64,000 nucleotides of DNA from Vibrio sp. RE88. Its GTDB lineage: Bacteria; Pseudomonadota; Gammaproteobacteria; Enterobacterales; Vibrionaceae. Positions 52,300-60,480 of the stretch are shown in pieces. The notes under the pieces are model-generated. The model worked only from the letters and a program-made list of their open reading frames with translations, was not told the origin of the DNA and made no database searches. Within the stretch, counting starts at the first letter, position 1. Each line of letters opens with the position of its first letter. The DNA lies in NCBI RefSeq assembly GCF_013113835.1, contig NZ_VTYQ01000002.1:62001-126000 (forward strand), given 5' to 3'. Position numbers and translations under genes: made by a program.

Positions 52300-53424
52300 T
52301 TATTCGAAAACGTAACTTGCGATAGAGGCTTCTTTGACGGCTTCCCAGTCCATTTCTACGCCCAGACCATTACCTTCTGGTGCATGGACATAGCCCTCGC
52401 GGTCGGTACGTATTTGGGTTTTAGAAGCCAGTTCAAAACTTTCGTATGGGTAGAACTGTTCGAAGTACTTGCAGTTGTAGTGGGCTAAAGCCACATGCAG
52501 GTTGGCGGCTTGGGTGATGGTGTAACCCATGCTCTGAATTTCCAGCGTTTTGGAATGGCCTTCGGCAATGGCAAAGCATTTATTGAGTGGTGTGATACCG
52601 CCACAGACGGTGGCATCCTGACGAACATCAGACCAGAATCCGTTGCTGAGTGCATAAGTCACTTCCTGCAAGGTGAGCAGGCAGTTGCCGTGACTGGAGA
52701 TCTCTAAATCCGTCTTATCAACCAAGCGTTGATAGGTTTTGTAGTCGTAGTCAGAAACAGGGGCTTCGAGCCACTCCCAGTCATAACTTTCCATCAGCTT
52801 CGCCATTTTCATCGCTTCGGCTGGCGTATAGAAAGTCGCAGTATCAAGCATGAAGCGAACGCCAGTATTGCCGTAGCGTTCCTGAATGGCATTAACCAGC
52901 GCGACATCCTTTTCAAATACGCAGTAACAATGGAGTTTGATGGCAGTAAAGCCCTGCTCAATGCAATCATCGACGTACGGGAAGTATTGTTCCACAGTGT
53001 CGAACATTGGGGTGGAGGCGTAGGATTTGATCTTGTGTCGAGCCCCGCCAAGCATCATATAGAGAGGCATATTGGCTTTCTTTGCTTTGATATCCCAAGC
53101 GGCGATATCGATCGGTGATTTTGCTGGCAAACCGCCCCAACTACAGCGTGCCTGAAGCCAGCTGTAGAGCTCTTCCGTCATTAATGGATTTTTGCCAATT
53201 AACCCCGGCACGATAGTGCGCATGGCTTCAATAATGCAGCGGTCAAAGTCATTTTCGGTATAACTGATGGTTGCACCGACGCCTTCGGTTCCATCGTTAC
53301 AGATGATGCGGACAATGTTATTGGTGTAAAGAAGCGGCTCTTGGTTGTCAGCCCAAGGAATAGGCGGCGCATCACGGTCTGCGACAGCGTACAGCTCAAC
53401 TCGATTAATCACAGTATCTTTCAT
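52300..53424 (-). CDS. Atypical enolase-superfamily protein
   Basis: A 374-residue protein with the capping-domain plus barrel arrangement of the mandelate racemase group (SPIDIAAWDIKAKKANMPLY near residue 105). The ATG at 53424 is chosen for its AAGGAG site; one 33 bp upstream lacks it. The active site is unusual: the second-strand motif is KLH (163-165) instead of KxK, metal ligands Asp194 and Glu220 are present, but the position of the third acidic ligand reads SSHGN (243-247). The usual His-Asp region is replaced by IQSMGYTIT. So it may be an isomerase or dehydratase with altered chemistry. It lies between the FAD oxidoreductase and BCCT genes. Confidence 0.8.
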   Translation of the reverse strand: MKDTVINRVELYAVADRDAPPIPWADNQEPLLYTNNIVRIICNDGTEGVGATISYTENDFDRCIIEAMRTIVPGLIGKNPLMTEELYSWLQARCSWGGLPAKSPIDIAAWDIKAKKANMPLYMMLGGARHKIKSYASTPMFDTVEQYFPYVDDCIEQGFTAIKLHCYCVFEKDVALVNAIQERYGNTGVRFMLDTATFYTPAEAMKMAKLMESYDWEWLEAPVSDYDYKTYQRLVDKTDLEISSHGNCLLTLQEVTYALSNGFWSDVRQDATVCGGITPLNKCFAIAEGHSKTLEIQSMGYTITQAANLHVALAHYNCKYFEQFYPYESFELASKTQIRTDREGYVHAPEGNGLGVEMDWEAVKEASIASYVFE

Positions 53425-53434
53425 GGGTGTCTCC

Positions 53435-54790
53435 TTATAATGCGCTGCCGTTTTCAATCATGACTGCGCGGATTTCCTCGCCTGTTAGGTCTCGGATACG
53501 TTTGTTTTCATTAATTGCTTTGACTGCTGCGATGCCCGCAGCATGTCCATATTCAAAGCACTGCGCTGTTACCCTAGCCGATGCGAGAGCTTCGTGTTCC
53601 GCGCTTAAACAACGTCCTGCCGCGATGATGTTTTCACCCACTATCGGAACCAAAGCGTTATAAGGCACATCGTAGTAATCATTGATTAGCCAGTGCAGCT
53701 TAGGTTTGTCACCGGAATGCAGCTCAATTGGCCAAGGCGTTCGACAAATACTGTCTGCTCTCTTTTTGCAACTAATAACATCATCATTAGTGAGTGTATC
53801 AGTTCCGACAATAGATCGGGTTTGACGTATACCAACTTCTACGCCTGTATCGACGACATAAGCGTTTTCACAGCCGGGGACGTATTGGTTGAGGAAGCGC
53901 GCATAATCTCTGACTTGACGGCGGCCAAACACTTCAGCTTCAGTAAAGTCTTTAGGATCAATCACATTGAGCATTCGGCCATCTTGTCCAGCAAGACGGG
54001 TAGCGTTGACCATCAACTCGCCCGGTCGGGTAGTCGGGAAGATCCAGATTTTGTGGCGGGGAAGGCGATACTCACCTGATTCATTCGCCGCGAGGATGTT
54101 TTCCGTTACTTTCGGTGGACAAATGGTGTCGTTTCCGTAGTAACTGAGGTAGGTGTCCATGTTGACGCCAGCAATGCGGAAGAACATGGTTGGATTCTGA
54201 ATGCGTCCGTTGTCACCAAAGTAATAATCCATGCCTGCACGGGCGATGACGGCCGCATCGCCTGATGCGTCGACGATCATTTTGCTGAGGATAATGCTTT
54301 GCCCGGCATTGGATTCGATCACCACGCCTTTGAATGCATCACCATCCATGATCACACCGGATACTGCGGTATGAAATAGAGTCGTAACGCCAGCGTGTTC
54401 TAAGAAGTCATCGGCGACTTCGCGCCATACCAGAGGATCATGCGTAACGGTAAAGGTTTTGCCGTAACGTTGTGGTTCAGTAACACCATTGCGATCCTTG
54501 AGTGCCTGTCTAAAGCGTTCGGTGAAACCGAACACGACCTGTTCTGGTTGGGCGTTCTCATCATCCGATGCCATGAACATGCCACAGATAGTGCCAGACA
54601 ATCCGGCAACTGCTGCACCACCACAAAATCCGTACTTCTCAATTAGCCAAGTGTTTTTCCCCATGCTTCCAGCAGTTTCAGCCGCGGCGACACCCGCAGC
54701 CCCACCACCAATGACCAGTACATCTACTTCGGCCAGAACGGGTAGATCCGGCAGTTGTTCAAAACGGCGAACAATTTTCCAATCTTTCAT
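53435..54790 (-). CDS. FAD-dependent oxidoreductase (FAD_oxidored family)
   Basis: A 451-residue flavoprotein. The FAD-binding Rossmann motif is VLVIGGGAAGVAAAETAG near residue 25. The block GFCGGAAVAGLSGTICGMF has the Cys-Gly-Gly of the FAD_oxidored family, and the C-terminal FAD contact is GENIIAAGRCLSAEHEALAS near 400. It should oxidise an amine or alcohol carbon or reduce a double bond of an imported substrate. GTGAGG precedes the ATG. First gene of the reverse operon with the enolase-superfamily and BCCT genes, divergent from the GntR regulator. The exact substrate is unknown. Confidence 0.85.
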   Translation of the reverse strand: MKDWKIVRRFEQLPDLPVLAEVDVLVIGGGAAGVAAAETAGSMGKNTWLIEKYGFCGGAAVAGLSGTICGMFMASDDENAQPEQVVFGFTERFRQALKDRNGVTEPQRYGKTFTVTHDPLVWREVADDFLEHAGVTTLFHTAVSGVIMDGDAFKGVVIESNAGQSIILSKMIVDASGDAAVIARAGMDYYFGDNGRIQNPTMFFRIAGVNMDTYLSYYGNDTICPPKVTENILAANESGEYRLPRHKIWIFPTTRPGELMVNATRLAGQDGRMLNVIDPKDFTEAEVFGRRQVRDYARFLNQYVPGCENAYVVDTGVEVGIRQTRSIVGTDTLTNDDVISCKKRADSICRTPWPIELHSGDKPKLHWLINDYYDVPYNALVPIVGENIIAAGRCLSAEHEALASARVTAQCFEYGHAAGIAAVKAINENKRIRDLTGEEIRAVMIENGSAL

Positions 54791-54822
54791 GAATACCTCA
54801 CTAATAGATAACTGATAGTCAT

Positions 54823-54834
54823 CTGATATATCAG
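54823..54834. promoter_or_regulatory. Palindromic operator-like site between the FAD gene and the GntR gene
   Basis: CTGATATATCAG is a perfect 12-bp palindrome in the 149-bp divergent gap, with a partial copy (CTGATAG) at 54812-54818. FadR-type GntR regulators bind sites of this size. It is a good candidate for control of both the catabolic operon and the regulator. Confidence 0.55.
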
Positions 54835-54939
54835 TTGTGTGTGGCTAATATATGCTCGATCTTTTTTGTGGTACAATGGCCAAATTCCCTTATCGTGAGA
54901 TTGCTCACTAAAAGATTTGTCTGAGAAATAGAACGAACA

Positions 54940-55593
54940 ATGGCAATAAACAACACAAATAAGACTGAGGTTGCATATAACCATCTTGAGAGAATGATCA
55001 TCTTTCGTGAGCTCGAACCGGGCAGTATGGTGAGTGAAAAACAGTTAGCCGAAGAGCTGGATTTAGGTCGCACGCCAGTGCGGGAAGCCTTGCAGAGACT
55101 GGCTTACGAGCGAATGGTTGAGATTCATGCTAGGCGAGGAATTCAGATCCCGGTGATTTCCGTCGAAAGTCAGTTGAAGATTTTGGAAGTGAGGCGCGAT
55201 ATCGAAGCTTTGTGTGTTCGCTATGCGGCTTCACGTGCGAGTGTCGAAGAGAAGCAGCAAATGCTGATGCTGGCGGATAAATTAGAGCAGTGTGCGCGGA
55301 ACAAAGATGATCTCAAGTACGCCACATTACTAAAAGAGATTCACATTCTATTAGTCAAAGCGGCCGCTAATGAGTACCTTCAGTTGGCAATGGCACCTCT
55401 ACAAGGGTTGTCTCGTCGTTTCTGGTTTGCCTATAAAAATCAGGATTCTGATCTCGTTGAAGCATCATCTCATCATGCATCTGTGCTTCGCGCGGTTAGT
55501 CACACTGACGCCGAAGAGGCCGTTGCAGCATCTCATCGACTCAACGATTATCTGACTGATGTCGCATATCGAAGTATTACCGCTCGAAAGTAA
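54940..55593 (+). CDS. GntR-family regulator with FCD domain
   Basis: A 217-residue regulator. The winged helix spans residues 8-75 (MIIFRELEPGSMVSEKQLAE, then LGRTPVREALQRLAYERMVEI). It is followed by an FCD effector domain with likely metal-ligand histidines in LLKEIHILLVKAA near residue 130 and ASSHHASVLRAV near 178, plus ASHRL near 200. FCD regulators sense carboxylic acids or related small ligands. Divergent from the FAD oxidoreductase operon and almost certainly its regulator. A terminator follows. Confidence 0.9.
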   Translation: MAINNTNKTEVAYNHLERMIIFRELEPGSMVSEKQLAEELDLGRTPVREALQRLAYERMVEIHARRGIQIPVISVESQLKILEVRRDIEALCVRYAASRASVEEKQQMLMLADKLEQCARNKDDLKYATLLKEIHILLVKAAANEYLQLAMAPLQGLSRRFWFAYKNQDSDLVEASSHHASVLRAVSHTDAEEAVAASHRLNDYLTDVAYRSITARK

Positions 55594-55604
55594 TCTGAAT
55601 CCAT

Positions 55605-55631
55605 AGCGAAGTCACATGACTTCGCTTTTTT
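55605..55631 (+). terminator. Terminator after the GntR gene
   Basis: AGCGAAGTCA (55605-55614) pairs perfectly with TGACTTCGCT (55617-55626), tight loop, followed by TTTTT. A strong terminator 12 bp after the stop. Confidence 0.88.
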
Positions 55632-55761
55632 ATATCATCTTGCTTAATTATCATGCCAATTAACATTGACAATCGCCTGTCTCGCTTCTGACATTGAGTG
55701 CTTATTGCCTCATTATCTTATGCGCAATGAGATTGGTTCTTACCGGACAGAAAAGGTACAG

Positions 55762-56874
55762 ATGAAACTTAAAGTAACGGCTTTTTGTATTGCCACTGTT
55801 GTTGCCCAACCAAATGTCTTTGCGGCCGAAGAAGTGACAGAAGAGCTTAATAGCCAGACTGTTTACATCGATGAAAGTGACGACTGGGTGAAATTGAAAT
55901 CCGGCGAAGTGCTAAAAGGTGAGCTGACTGGAACCGTTAAAAAGGAATCTAACTCGTACGATCAGGAAATCGAATTCGACAGCGACGACCTGGGCGATCA
56001 GGAAATTGAACTTGAAGATGTCTCTGTCCTTGAGACTGCAAGTTATTTCACCATCCGCACGGCGAGCGGTGAGATCCATGACGGCTATTTATCAATCCGA
56101 GATAACAAGCTCTATCTGAGAAAAGATGATCAGGAACAGTCATTCCCGGTTAATCAGGTGGTGTCTATTTATCGAGGAGCTGAGAAAGATTCGGACTATT
56201 GGAATGCGGACTTATTTCTTGGTTTAGATATCAGCAAAGGCAACACGGATGAGTTTTCAATGCTGGGTGAAGTCGAAGCTGAGCGAAATACGGTAGAATC
56301 GCGAACCAAGCTTAATGCACGCCATGAAGTGTCTGAAGCCAACGATGAGAAAACCGCTCAGAAGAGCCAGTTTGATGGATCTTACGACATTTACATCAAC
56401 AATCGACTGTTCTTCAGGCCGATCAAGTTTTCAGCGCTGAGTGACGAATTTCAGAACTTGGATTATCAGGTAAACGCCTCAATGCAGGTGGGCTACTTCT
56501 TTGTCGCCAACTCAGATGCGGAATGGGATGTGTCGATTGGTCCGGGTATGCAGTACAGCGAATTTTCGACGGTGGAAGAGGGTGAAGATTCAAGTGCCAG
56601 CAGTACGATTTTGACCTTAGAATCGAACTTCGAATATGAGCTGACCAAAGACATCGATTTTAGCTACACCTATAACCTAGATTGGGCGAGTGATGATGCA
56701 GGTGGTATGCGCCATAAAAACGATCTCGGATTTGATATCGACTTAGTCGGCGACTTAGAATTCAGTATCAAAGCCACTTGGGATCACGTCTCGCAAACCA
56801 AGGCCGATTCGGATGGTGTTGTACCAGAAAAAGACGACTACAAAATCAATTTTGGTCTGAGTTACGAAATCTAA
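55762..56874 (+). CDS. DUF481-family outer-membrane protein
   Basis: A 370-residue exported protein. The ATG at 55762 has AAAAGG upstream and opens into a signal peptide (LKVTAFCIATVVAQPNVFAA); 5' in-frame codons to 55666 are not part of the gene. The N-terminal half contains a small repeated beta domain (WVKLKSGEVLKGELTGTVK, then DGYLSIRDNKLYLR). The second half is a DUF481 beta-barrel with FLGLDISKGNTDEFSMLGEVEAER and alternating strands ending in LSYEI, typical of outer-membrane proteins. Role unknown. It is the only gene of its unit. Confidence 0.82.
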   Translation: MKLKVTAFCIATVVAQPNVFAAEEVTEELNSQTVYIDESDDWVKLKSGEVLKGELTGTVKKESNSYDQEIEFDSDDLGDQEIELEDVSVLETASYFTIRTASGEIHDGYLSIRDNKLYLRKDDQEQSFPVNQVVSIYRGAEKDSDYWNADLFLGLDISKGNTDEFSMLGEVEAERNTVESRTKLNARHEVSEANDEKTAQKSQFDGSYDIYINNRLFFRPIKFSALSDEFQNLDYQVNASMQVGYFFVANSDAEWDVSIGPGMQYSEFSTVEEGEDSSASSTILTLESNFEYELTKDIDFSYTYNLDWASDDAGGMRHKNDLGFDIDLVGDLEFSIKATWDHVSQTKADSDGVVPEKDDYKINFGLSYEI

Positions 56875-56881
56875 TAAAACG

Positions 56882-56912
56882 AAAAAGCGAAGCTAGATAG
56901 CTTCGCTTTTTT
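56882..56912. terminator. Bidirectional terminator between the DUF481 and siderophore-reductase genes
   Basis: AAAAAGCGAAGCTA (56882-56895) pairs perfectly with TAGCTTCGCTTTTT (56898-56911). A-tract upstream and T-tract downstream let it work for both convergent genes. Confidence 0.92.
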
Positions 56913-56914
56913 GA

Positions 56915-57685
56915 TTATTGATTCTCGTCGGCGTCTTGTCGCTTGATTACCTTATGGCCGTCTTCTGACACACCTTGTTTCCAGTAACTGCTGATATAGA
57001 TATTCTCGCGAGCCACTTCCTTTTCATTGCGGAAGTACTGCCTTAGTTTACGCATTGAATCAAATTCACATGCACACCAAACGGAAGCGTTGCCTTCTAA
57101 CCAAGGCAGGCTTCGTACTTGCTCTTCAAGAGATTGTGATGCAGTGAGCCAGATAACCTTGACGTTTTCTGGAGCCTCAATTGGCTGAACATCCGCTTCT
57201 GATTCAACCTGAATAACAGCGTAGCCTTTTGCCTGTTCAGGTAGGCTTCGAACTTTAACACTTAAAGCTGGCAGAGCCGTCATGTCGGCGACCATGAAGA
57301 ACCAATCCGCTTCCAGATTTAAGGCCGAAATGGAACCTGGCCCAGCAATAGCGATGTTGTCACCAACCTGAGCCTGCATTGCCCAACGTGCTGCGAAACC
57401 ACACTGTAAATCCTGAGTGATGTGGCGAACAAAATCGACTTCAATAGTACAGGCTACCGGGTCAAAATGGCGAATGGTGTAAGTTCGCATCATAGGACGT
57501 TCTTCTTCGCCTAGCTGACTTAAATCTGTACCGCCTTCCGGATTAAACATGAGCTTAATGTAGCCCCCAATGCAATCGGCTGGAAATTCAGCTAACCCTG
57601 AGCCATGCAGCGTAATACGTTGCATGTTCGGAGTGATTGCTTGTGTTGACTGGACGGTGAGTGATTTTGCTGATGGCTTCTTCAT
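56915..57685 (-). CDS. Siderophore-interacting FAD-dependent reductase (ViuB/YqjH type)
   Basis: A 256-residue siderophore-interacting protein. The FAD-binding motif RTYTIRHFD lies near residue 67, the NAD-domain block DWFFMVADMTALPAL near 130, and the C-terminal SYWKQGVSEDGHK is diagnostic of the family. These proteins reduce ferric siderophores in the cytoplasm to release iron. A Fur-box-like sequence lies just upstream of the start. Stands alone. Family call is firm; the siderophore is unknown. Confidence 0.92.
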   Translation of the reverse strand: MKKPSAKSLTVQSTQAITPNMQRITLHGSGLAEFPADCIGGYIKLMFNPEGGTDLSQLGEEERPMMRTYTIRHFDPVACTIEVDFVRHITQDLQCGFAARWAMQAQVGDNIAIAGPGSISALNLEADWFFMVADMTALPALSVKVRSLPEQAKGYAVIQVESEADVQPIEAPENVKVIWLTASQSLEEQVRSLPWLEGNASVWCACEFDSMRKLRQYFRNEKEVARENIYISSYWKQGVSEDGHKVIKRQDADENQ

Positions 57686-57694
57686 ACTTCTACT

Positions 57695-57709
57695 CGATAA
57701 TTATTCTCT
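57695..57709 (-). promoter_or_regulatory. Fur-box-like sequence upstream of the siderophore reductase gene
   Basis: CGATAATTATTCTCT matches the 7-1-7 Fur consensus (TGATAATnATTATCA) at 11 of 14 positions. It lies 10-24 bp upstream of the start codon, consistent with iron repression. Confidence 0.45.
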
Positions 57710-57781
57710 TTCGCATTTAGATTAACAGCACTTTCGTCAGCGAGACAGCATCTTTAACATTATTTACATTGAAGCGCCTGA

Positions 57782-58366
57782 TCACAGCATCGGCAAGGTT
57801 GAACCGACTAACAATGCCGCCATAAGAACATTAAAACTCCTCACTCTGATATTGCTTGTTAACCAGCGCTGGAGCTCACGCCCAGCAATGATCCAGAAGC
57901 TTCCCGAAGGAAAGTTCACCAATAAGAAGGTGCAAGCGATGATCGAGAGCTCAAACCAACCGCCGCCGTTACTGTACAAAGTGACTGAGCTAAGTGCCAT
58001 TGACCAGCCTTTAGGGTTTACCCACTGGAAACTGGCTGCGCCCAAAAAGGTCATCGGCTTGAAGTCTTCAACGTCTTTCGCTTTACCACTGAGAGCAATT
58101 TTAATCGCCAGATAGCCAAGGTAAGTTAGGCTGACATATTTGAGAATTTGGTGAGTCACTGGATAGGCTTCAAAAATACCAGTCAGCCCAATGCCGACCA
58201 ACATCACCATGAAAGCGAATCCAAAGGCCACTCCCGACATATGAGGTAGCGTTCGTCTGTAACCCACATTCGCTCCTGACGTCATCAGCATAATGTTGTT
58301 AGGCCCCGGAGTAAAAGTCGAGACAAAGGCAAAAAGCACCAGAGCGCCAAGTTGTTCTAATTCCAT
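57782..58366 (-). CDS. LysE-family exporter
   Basis: A 194-residue six-helix LysE/RhtB-type exporter. The signature FTPGPNNIMLMTSGANVGYRR is near the N-terminus; WVNPKGWSMALSSVTLY near residue 115 is also typical. AGGAGT precedes the ATG. Divergent from the Lrp-type gene across a 146-bp gap; such pairs commonly mean the Lrp regulator controls amino-acid export. Substrate unknown. This is the second LysE-family gene in the window, unrelated in position to the first. Confidence 0.9.
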   Translation of the reverse strand: MELEQLGALVLFAFVSTFTPGPNNIMLMTSGANVGYRRTLPHMSGVAFGFAFMVMLVGIGLTGIFEAYPVTHQILKYVSLTYLGYLAIKIALSGKAKDVEDFKPMTFLGAASFQWVNPKGWSMALSSVTLYSNGGGWFELSIIACTFLLVNFPSGSFWIIAGRELQRWLTSNIRVRSFNVLMAALLVGSTLPML

Positions 58367-58512
58367 GATGGACTCCTGTTCTTACTTGGAGAAGAAAGAT
58401 TATTGCGTTGAATGAATTGTCTGACCGGTCGAGTTCTATATTAGGTGGATTGAGGCGCAATTTTGTGTTTTTATTCGAAGGGTAAGCTGAAATTGCACAA
58501 CATAGAGGCAAC

Positions 58513-58953
58513 ATGGATAAGTTTGACGAAAGAATATTGCACGAGCTGAAAATAGACGGAAGGGTCTCCAATGTTGAGCTCGCTGAACGGATTGGTTTAT
58601 CACCTTCGGCAACATTACGCAGAGTGCAGGAGTTAGAGAAGCAGGGTGTTATTAAAGGCTATCGTGCTGTACTGGATAGCAGCCAGCTGGGTGTTGGATT
58701 TGCTGCCTACGTTTCTATTGGTTTGGCGAGTCACAGAAAACAAGCTCAGTTAGAGTTTGAAGAGCACGTCAGATTTGTTGACGAAGTTGTAGAGTGCCAT
58801 AACATTACGGGCTCAAACGAGTACCTGCTTAGAGTCGAGACTAAAGATCTTCCCAGCTACAAGAAGTTTCACGCCGATGTGCTTGGTGAATGCCGACAGG
58901 TGAACTCTATTACCACTATGGTAGTGATGGACACACCTAAAGATGAACGCTAG
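58513..58953 (+). CDS. Lrp/AsnC-family regulator
   Basis: A 146-residue Lrp/AsnC regulator. The N-terminal helix-turn-helix is ELAERIGLSPSATLRRVQEL near residue 25. The RAM ligand-binding domain follows, with VVECHNITGSNEYLLRVETKDLPSY and the final VNSITTMVVMDTPK. GAGGC precedes the ATG. Divergent from the LysE exporter and probably its regulator in response to an amino acid. Confidence 0.9.
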   Translation: MDKFDERILHELKIDGRVSNVELAERIGLSPSATLRRVQELEKQGVIKGYRAVLDSSQLGVGFAAYVSIGLASHRKQAQLEFEEHVRFVDEVVECHNITGSNEYLLRVETKDLPSYKKFHADVLGECRQVNSITTMVVMDTPKDER

Positions 58954-59016
58954 TAACATCAGTTTTTTCGAGTAATATCACTTACCAATTTCATTAAGTT
59001 GTAAAAGTTACCCCAT

Positions 59017-59048
59017 AAAGAGCTAACTCTATGAGTTGGCTCTTTTTG
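59017..59048 (+). terminator. Terminator after the Lrp gene
   Basis: AAAGAGCTAACTC (59017-59029) pairs with GAGTTGGCTCTTT (59033-59045) with one T-G wobble and a 3-base loop, then TT. 64 bp after the stop. Confidence 0.88.
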
Positions 59049-59181
59049 TTGTCATCAATCAGACATTAGTTCGCCACTTAAACGTCATCGCTTGGCCATC
59101 AAAGCTTCACGCTGTTTATCTAGCTTAACCGTATCTCATATTTCGAGCATTTTGCTCATGGAAAATATAAAGGTAACTAAG

Positions 59182-60204
59182 ATGAAAAAAGCAGTGTTAG
59201 CCTCAGCGGTAATCGCAGTTATGGCGTCAGGTTCTTCTTTGGCGGCAACCGTTTACAGCTCTGATGGTACCGAGTTGAAAGTTGGTGGACGAGTTGAATT
59301 TCGTGGTGATTTTATTGGTACTTCTGATGGCGCTGAAATCGAAGGCTCTATGGATGACAGCACACGTGCTCGCATCAACCTTAAAGGTCAAACTCAATTG
59401 AGTGAGTCTTTGATTGGTTTTGGTGTTTACGAGGCTGAGCACAAAACAGGTGCTGGTGCTTCTGGCAGTGACAACTCGGACACTGAAATTGAAAACCGTT
59501 ATATGTACGCAGGCATGAAGGGTAACTTTGGTGAACTGTCATTTGGTCGTCAAGACATGGCGTCAGTTATTGTTTCTGACATGACGGATATTACTGAATT
59601 CTCGGGTATTCAGCAGACTATCGGCTCTTCGAGTGACAAAGAAGATAGTGTGATTGCTTACTCTGCTTACCTAGTCGAGGCATTGCAATTAAAAGCGACT
59701 TTCCGTGCGAACGATGAAAAAGACAAAGATGGTTACAGCTTGGCAGGTTTCTATTCATTGCCAATGGGGCTTGATCTTGGCCTTTCGTTCTCTGGCGCAG
59801 ACCTGGGTACAGGTAGCGGTAGCGAATCACAGATCCTAGCGGGTTTGGGTTATACATTTGATGCTTTATACCTAGGTGCAAGTTATTCAACGGGTGATTT
59901 GGATGACAAAGCAACAGGTGCTACTAATAAAGAATTCACAGCAATGGAATTTGTAGCTCAGTACCAATTCACGGATCAATTCTCAGCAGCGGCGCTTTAC
60001 ACCAATCAGGAAAATGAAGCGGCAAACGGCACGAAAGCTGATGCGACCGATGGCGTAGAAGTGGTGGGCTACTACAAATTCAATGGTAACTTCCGTACTT
60101 ACCTTTCTTACTACCTGAATGGTTTGACGGAAGTTAAAGACGCCAACGGCATCGTGACTGCTGGTGAAGATACTCTGCGTTTAGGCGTACGTTACGACTT
60201 TTAA
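59182..60204 (+). CDS. Outer-membrane porin (Gram-negative porin family)
   Basis: A 340-residue porin. The ATG at 59182 has AAAGG upstream and a signal peptide (MKKAVLASAVIAVMASGSSL, cleavage before ATVY); in-frame codons upstream are not coding. The mature protein begins VYSSDGTELKVGGRVEFRGD and ends LRLGVRYDF, with the terminal Phe needed for outer-membrane assembly. Alternating strands and the block LSFGRQDMASV place it among 16-strand trimeric porins. It lets small solutes cross the outer membrane. Monocistronic, terminator follows. Confidence 0.92.
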   Translation: MKKAVLASAVIAVMASGSSLAATVYSSDGTELKVGGRVEFRGDFIGTSDGAEIEGSMDDSTRARINLKGQTQLSESLIGFGVYEAEHKTGAGASGSDNSDTEIENRYMYAGMKGNFGELSFGRQDMASVIVSDMTDITEFSGIQQTIGSSSDKEDSVIAYSAYLVEALQLKATFRANDEKDKDGYSLAGFYSLPMGLDLGLSFSGADLGTGSGSESQILAGLGYTFDALYLGASYSTGDLDDKATGATNKEFTAMEFVAQYQFTDQFSAAALYTNQENEAANGTKADATDGVEVVGYYKFNGNFRTYLSYYLNGLTEVKDANGIVTAGEDTLRLGVRYDF

Positions 60205-60227
60205 TTAAGGCGTTTCCATCTAAATCG

Positions 60228-60254
60228 AAGCCAGGCCTCAGCCTGGCTTTTTTA
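60228..60254 (+). terminator. Terminator after the porin gene
   Basis: AAGCCAGGC (60228-60236) pairs perfectly with GCCTGGCTT (60241-60249), 4-base loop, followed by TTTT. Confidence 0.9.
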
Positions 60255-60480
60255 TTGCAGGTAATTTAAATAAACATTAATTAATCTCGGCGTTTTCTTT
60301 AACTGGATACATTTGTTTTGTTAATGAAATTTCATTGATTTATATGTCTGTAACTATATGAAATTAAACAAATAATATTGTGGACTTGGTCACATTTTGT
60401 CTCTAGAATTGCCGCCTGATTTTATATGGGAATATTCCCCAATCAAGGAAGACGCTAACTAATTGATTGAGATTAATTCA

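Noticed and set aside
57782..58953. LysE/Lrp pair as a novel regulatory unit
   Set aside because: Divergent Lrp-type regulators beside LysE exporters are common in proteobacteria.
60420..60460. Flagellar sigma-28 promoter for the chemotaxis receptor
   Set aside because: A GCCGCCTGA near 60412 resembles the -10 element GCCGATAA only in part, and no matching -35 box was found.
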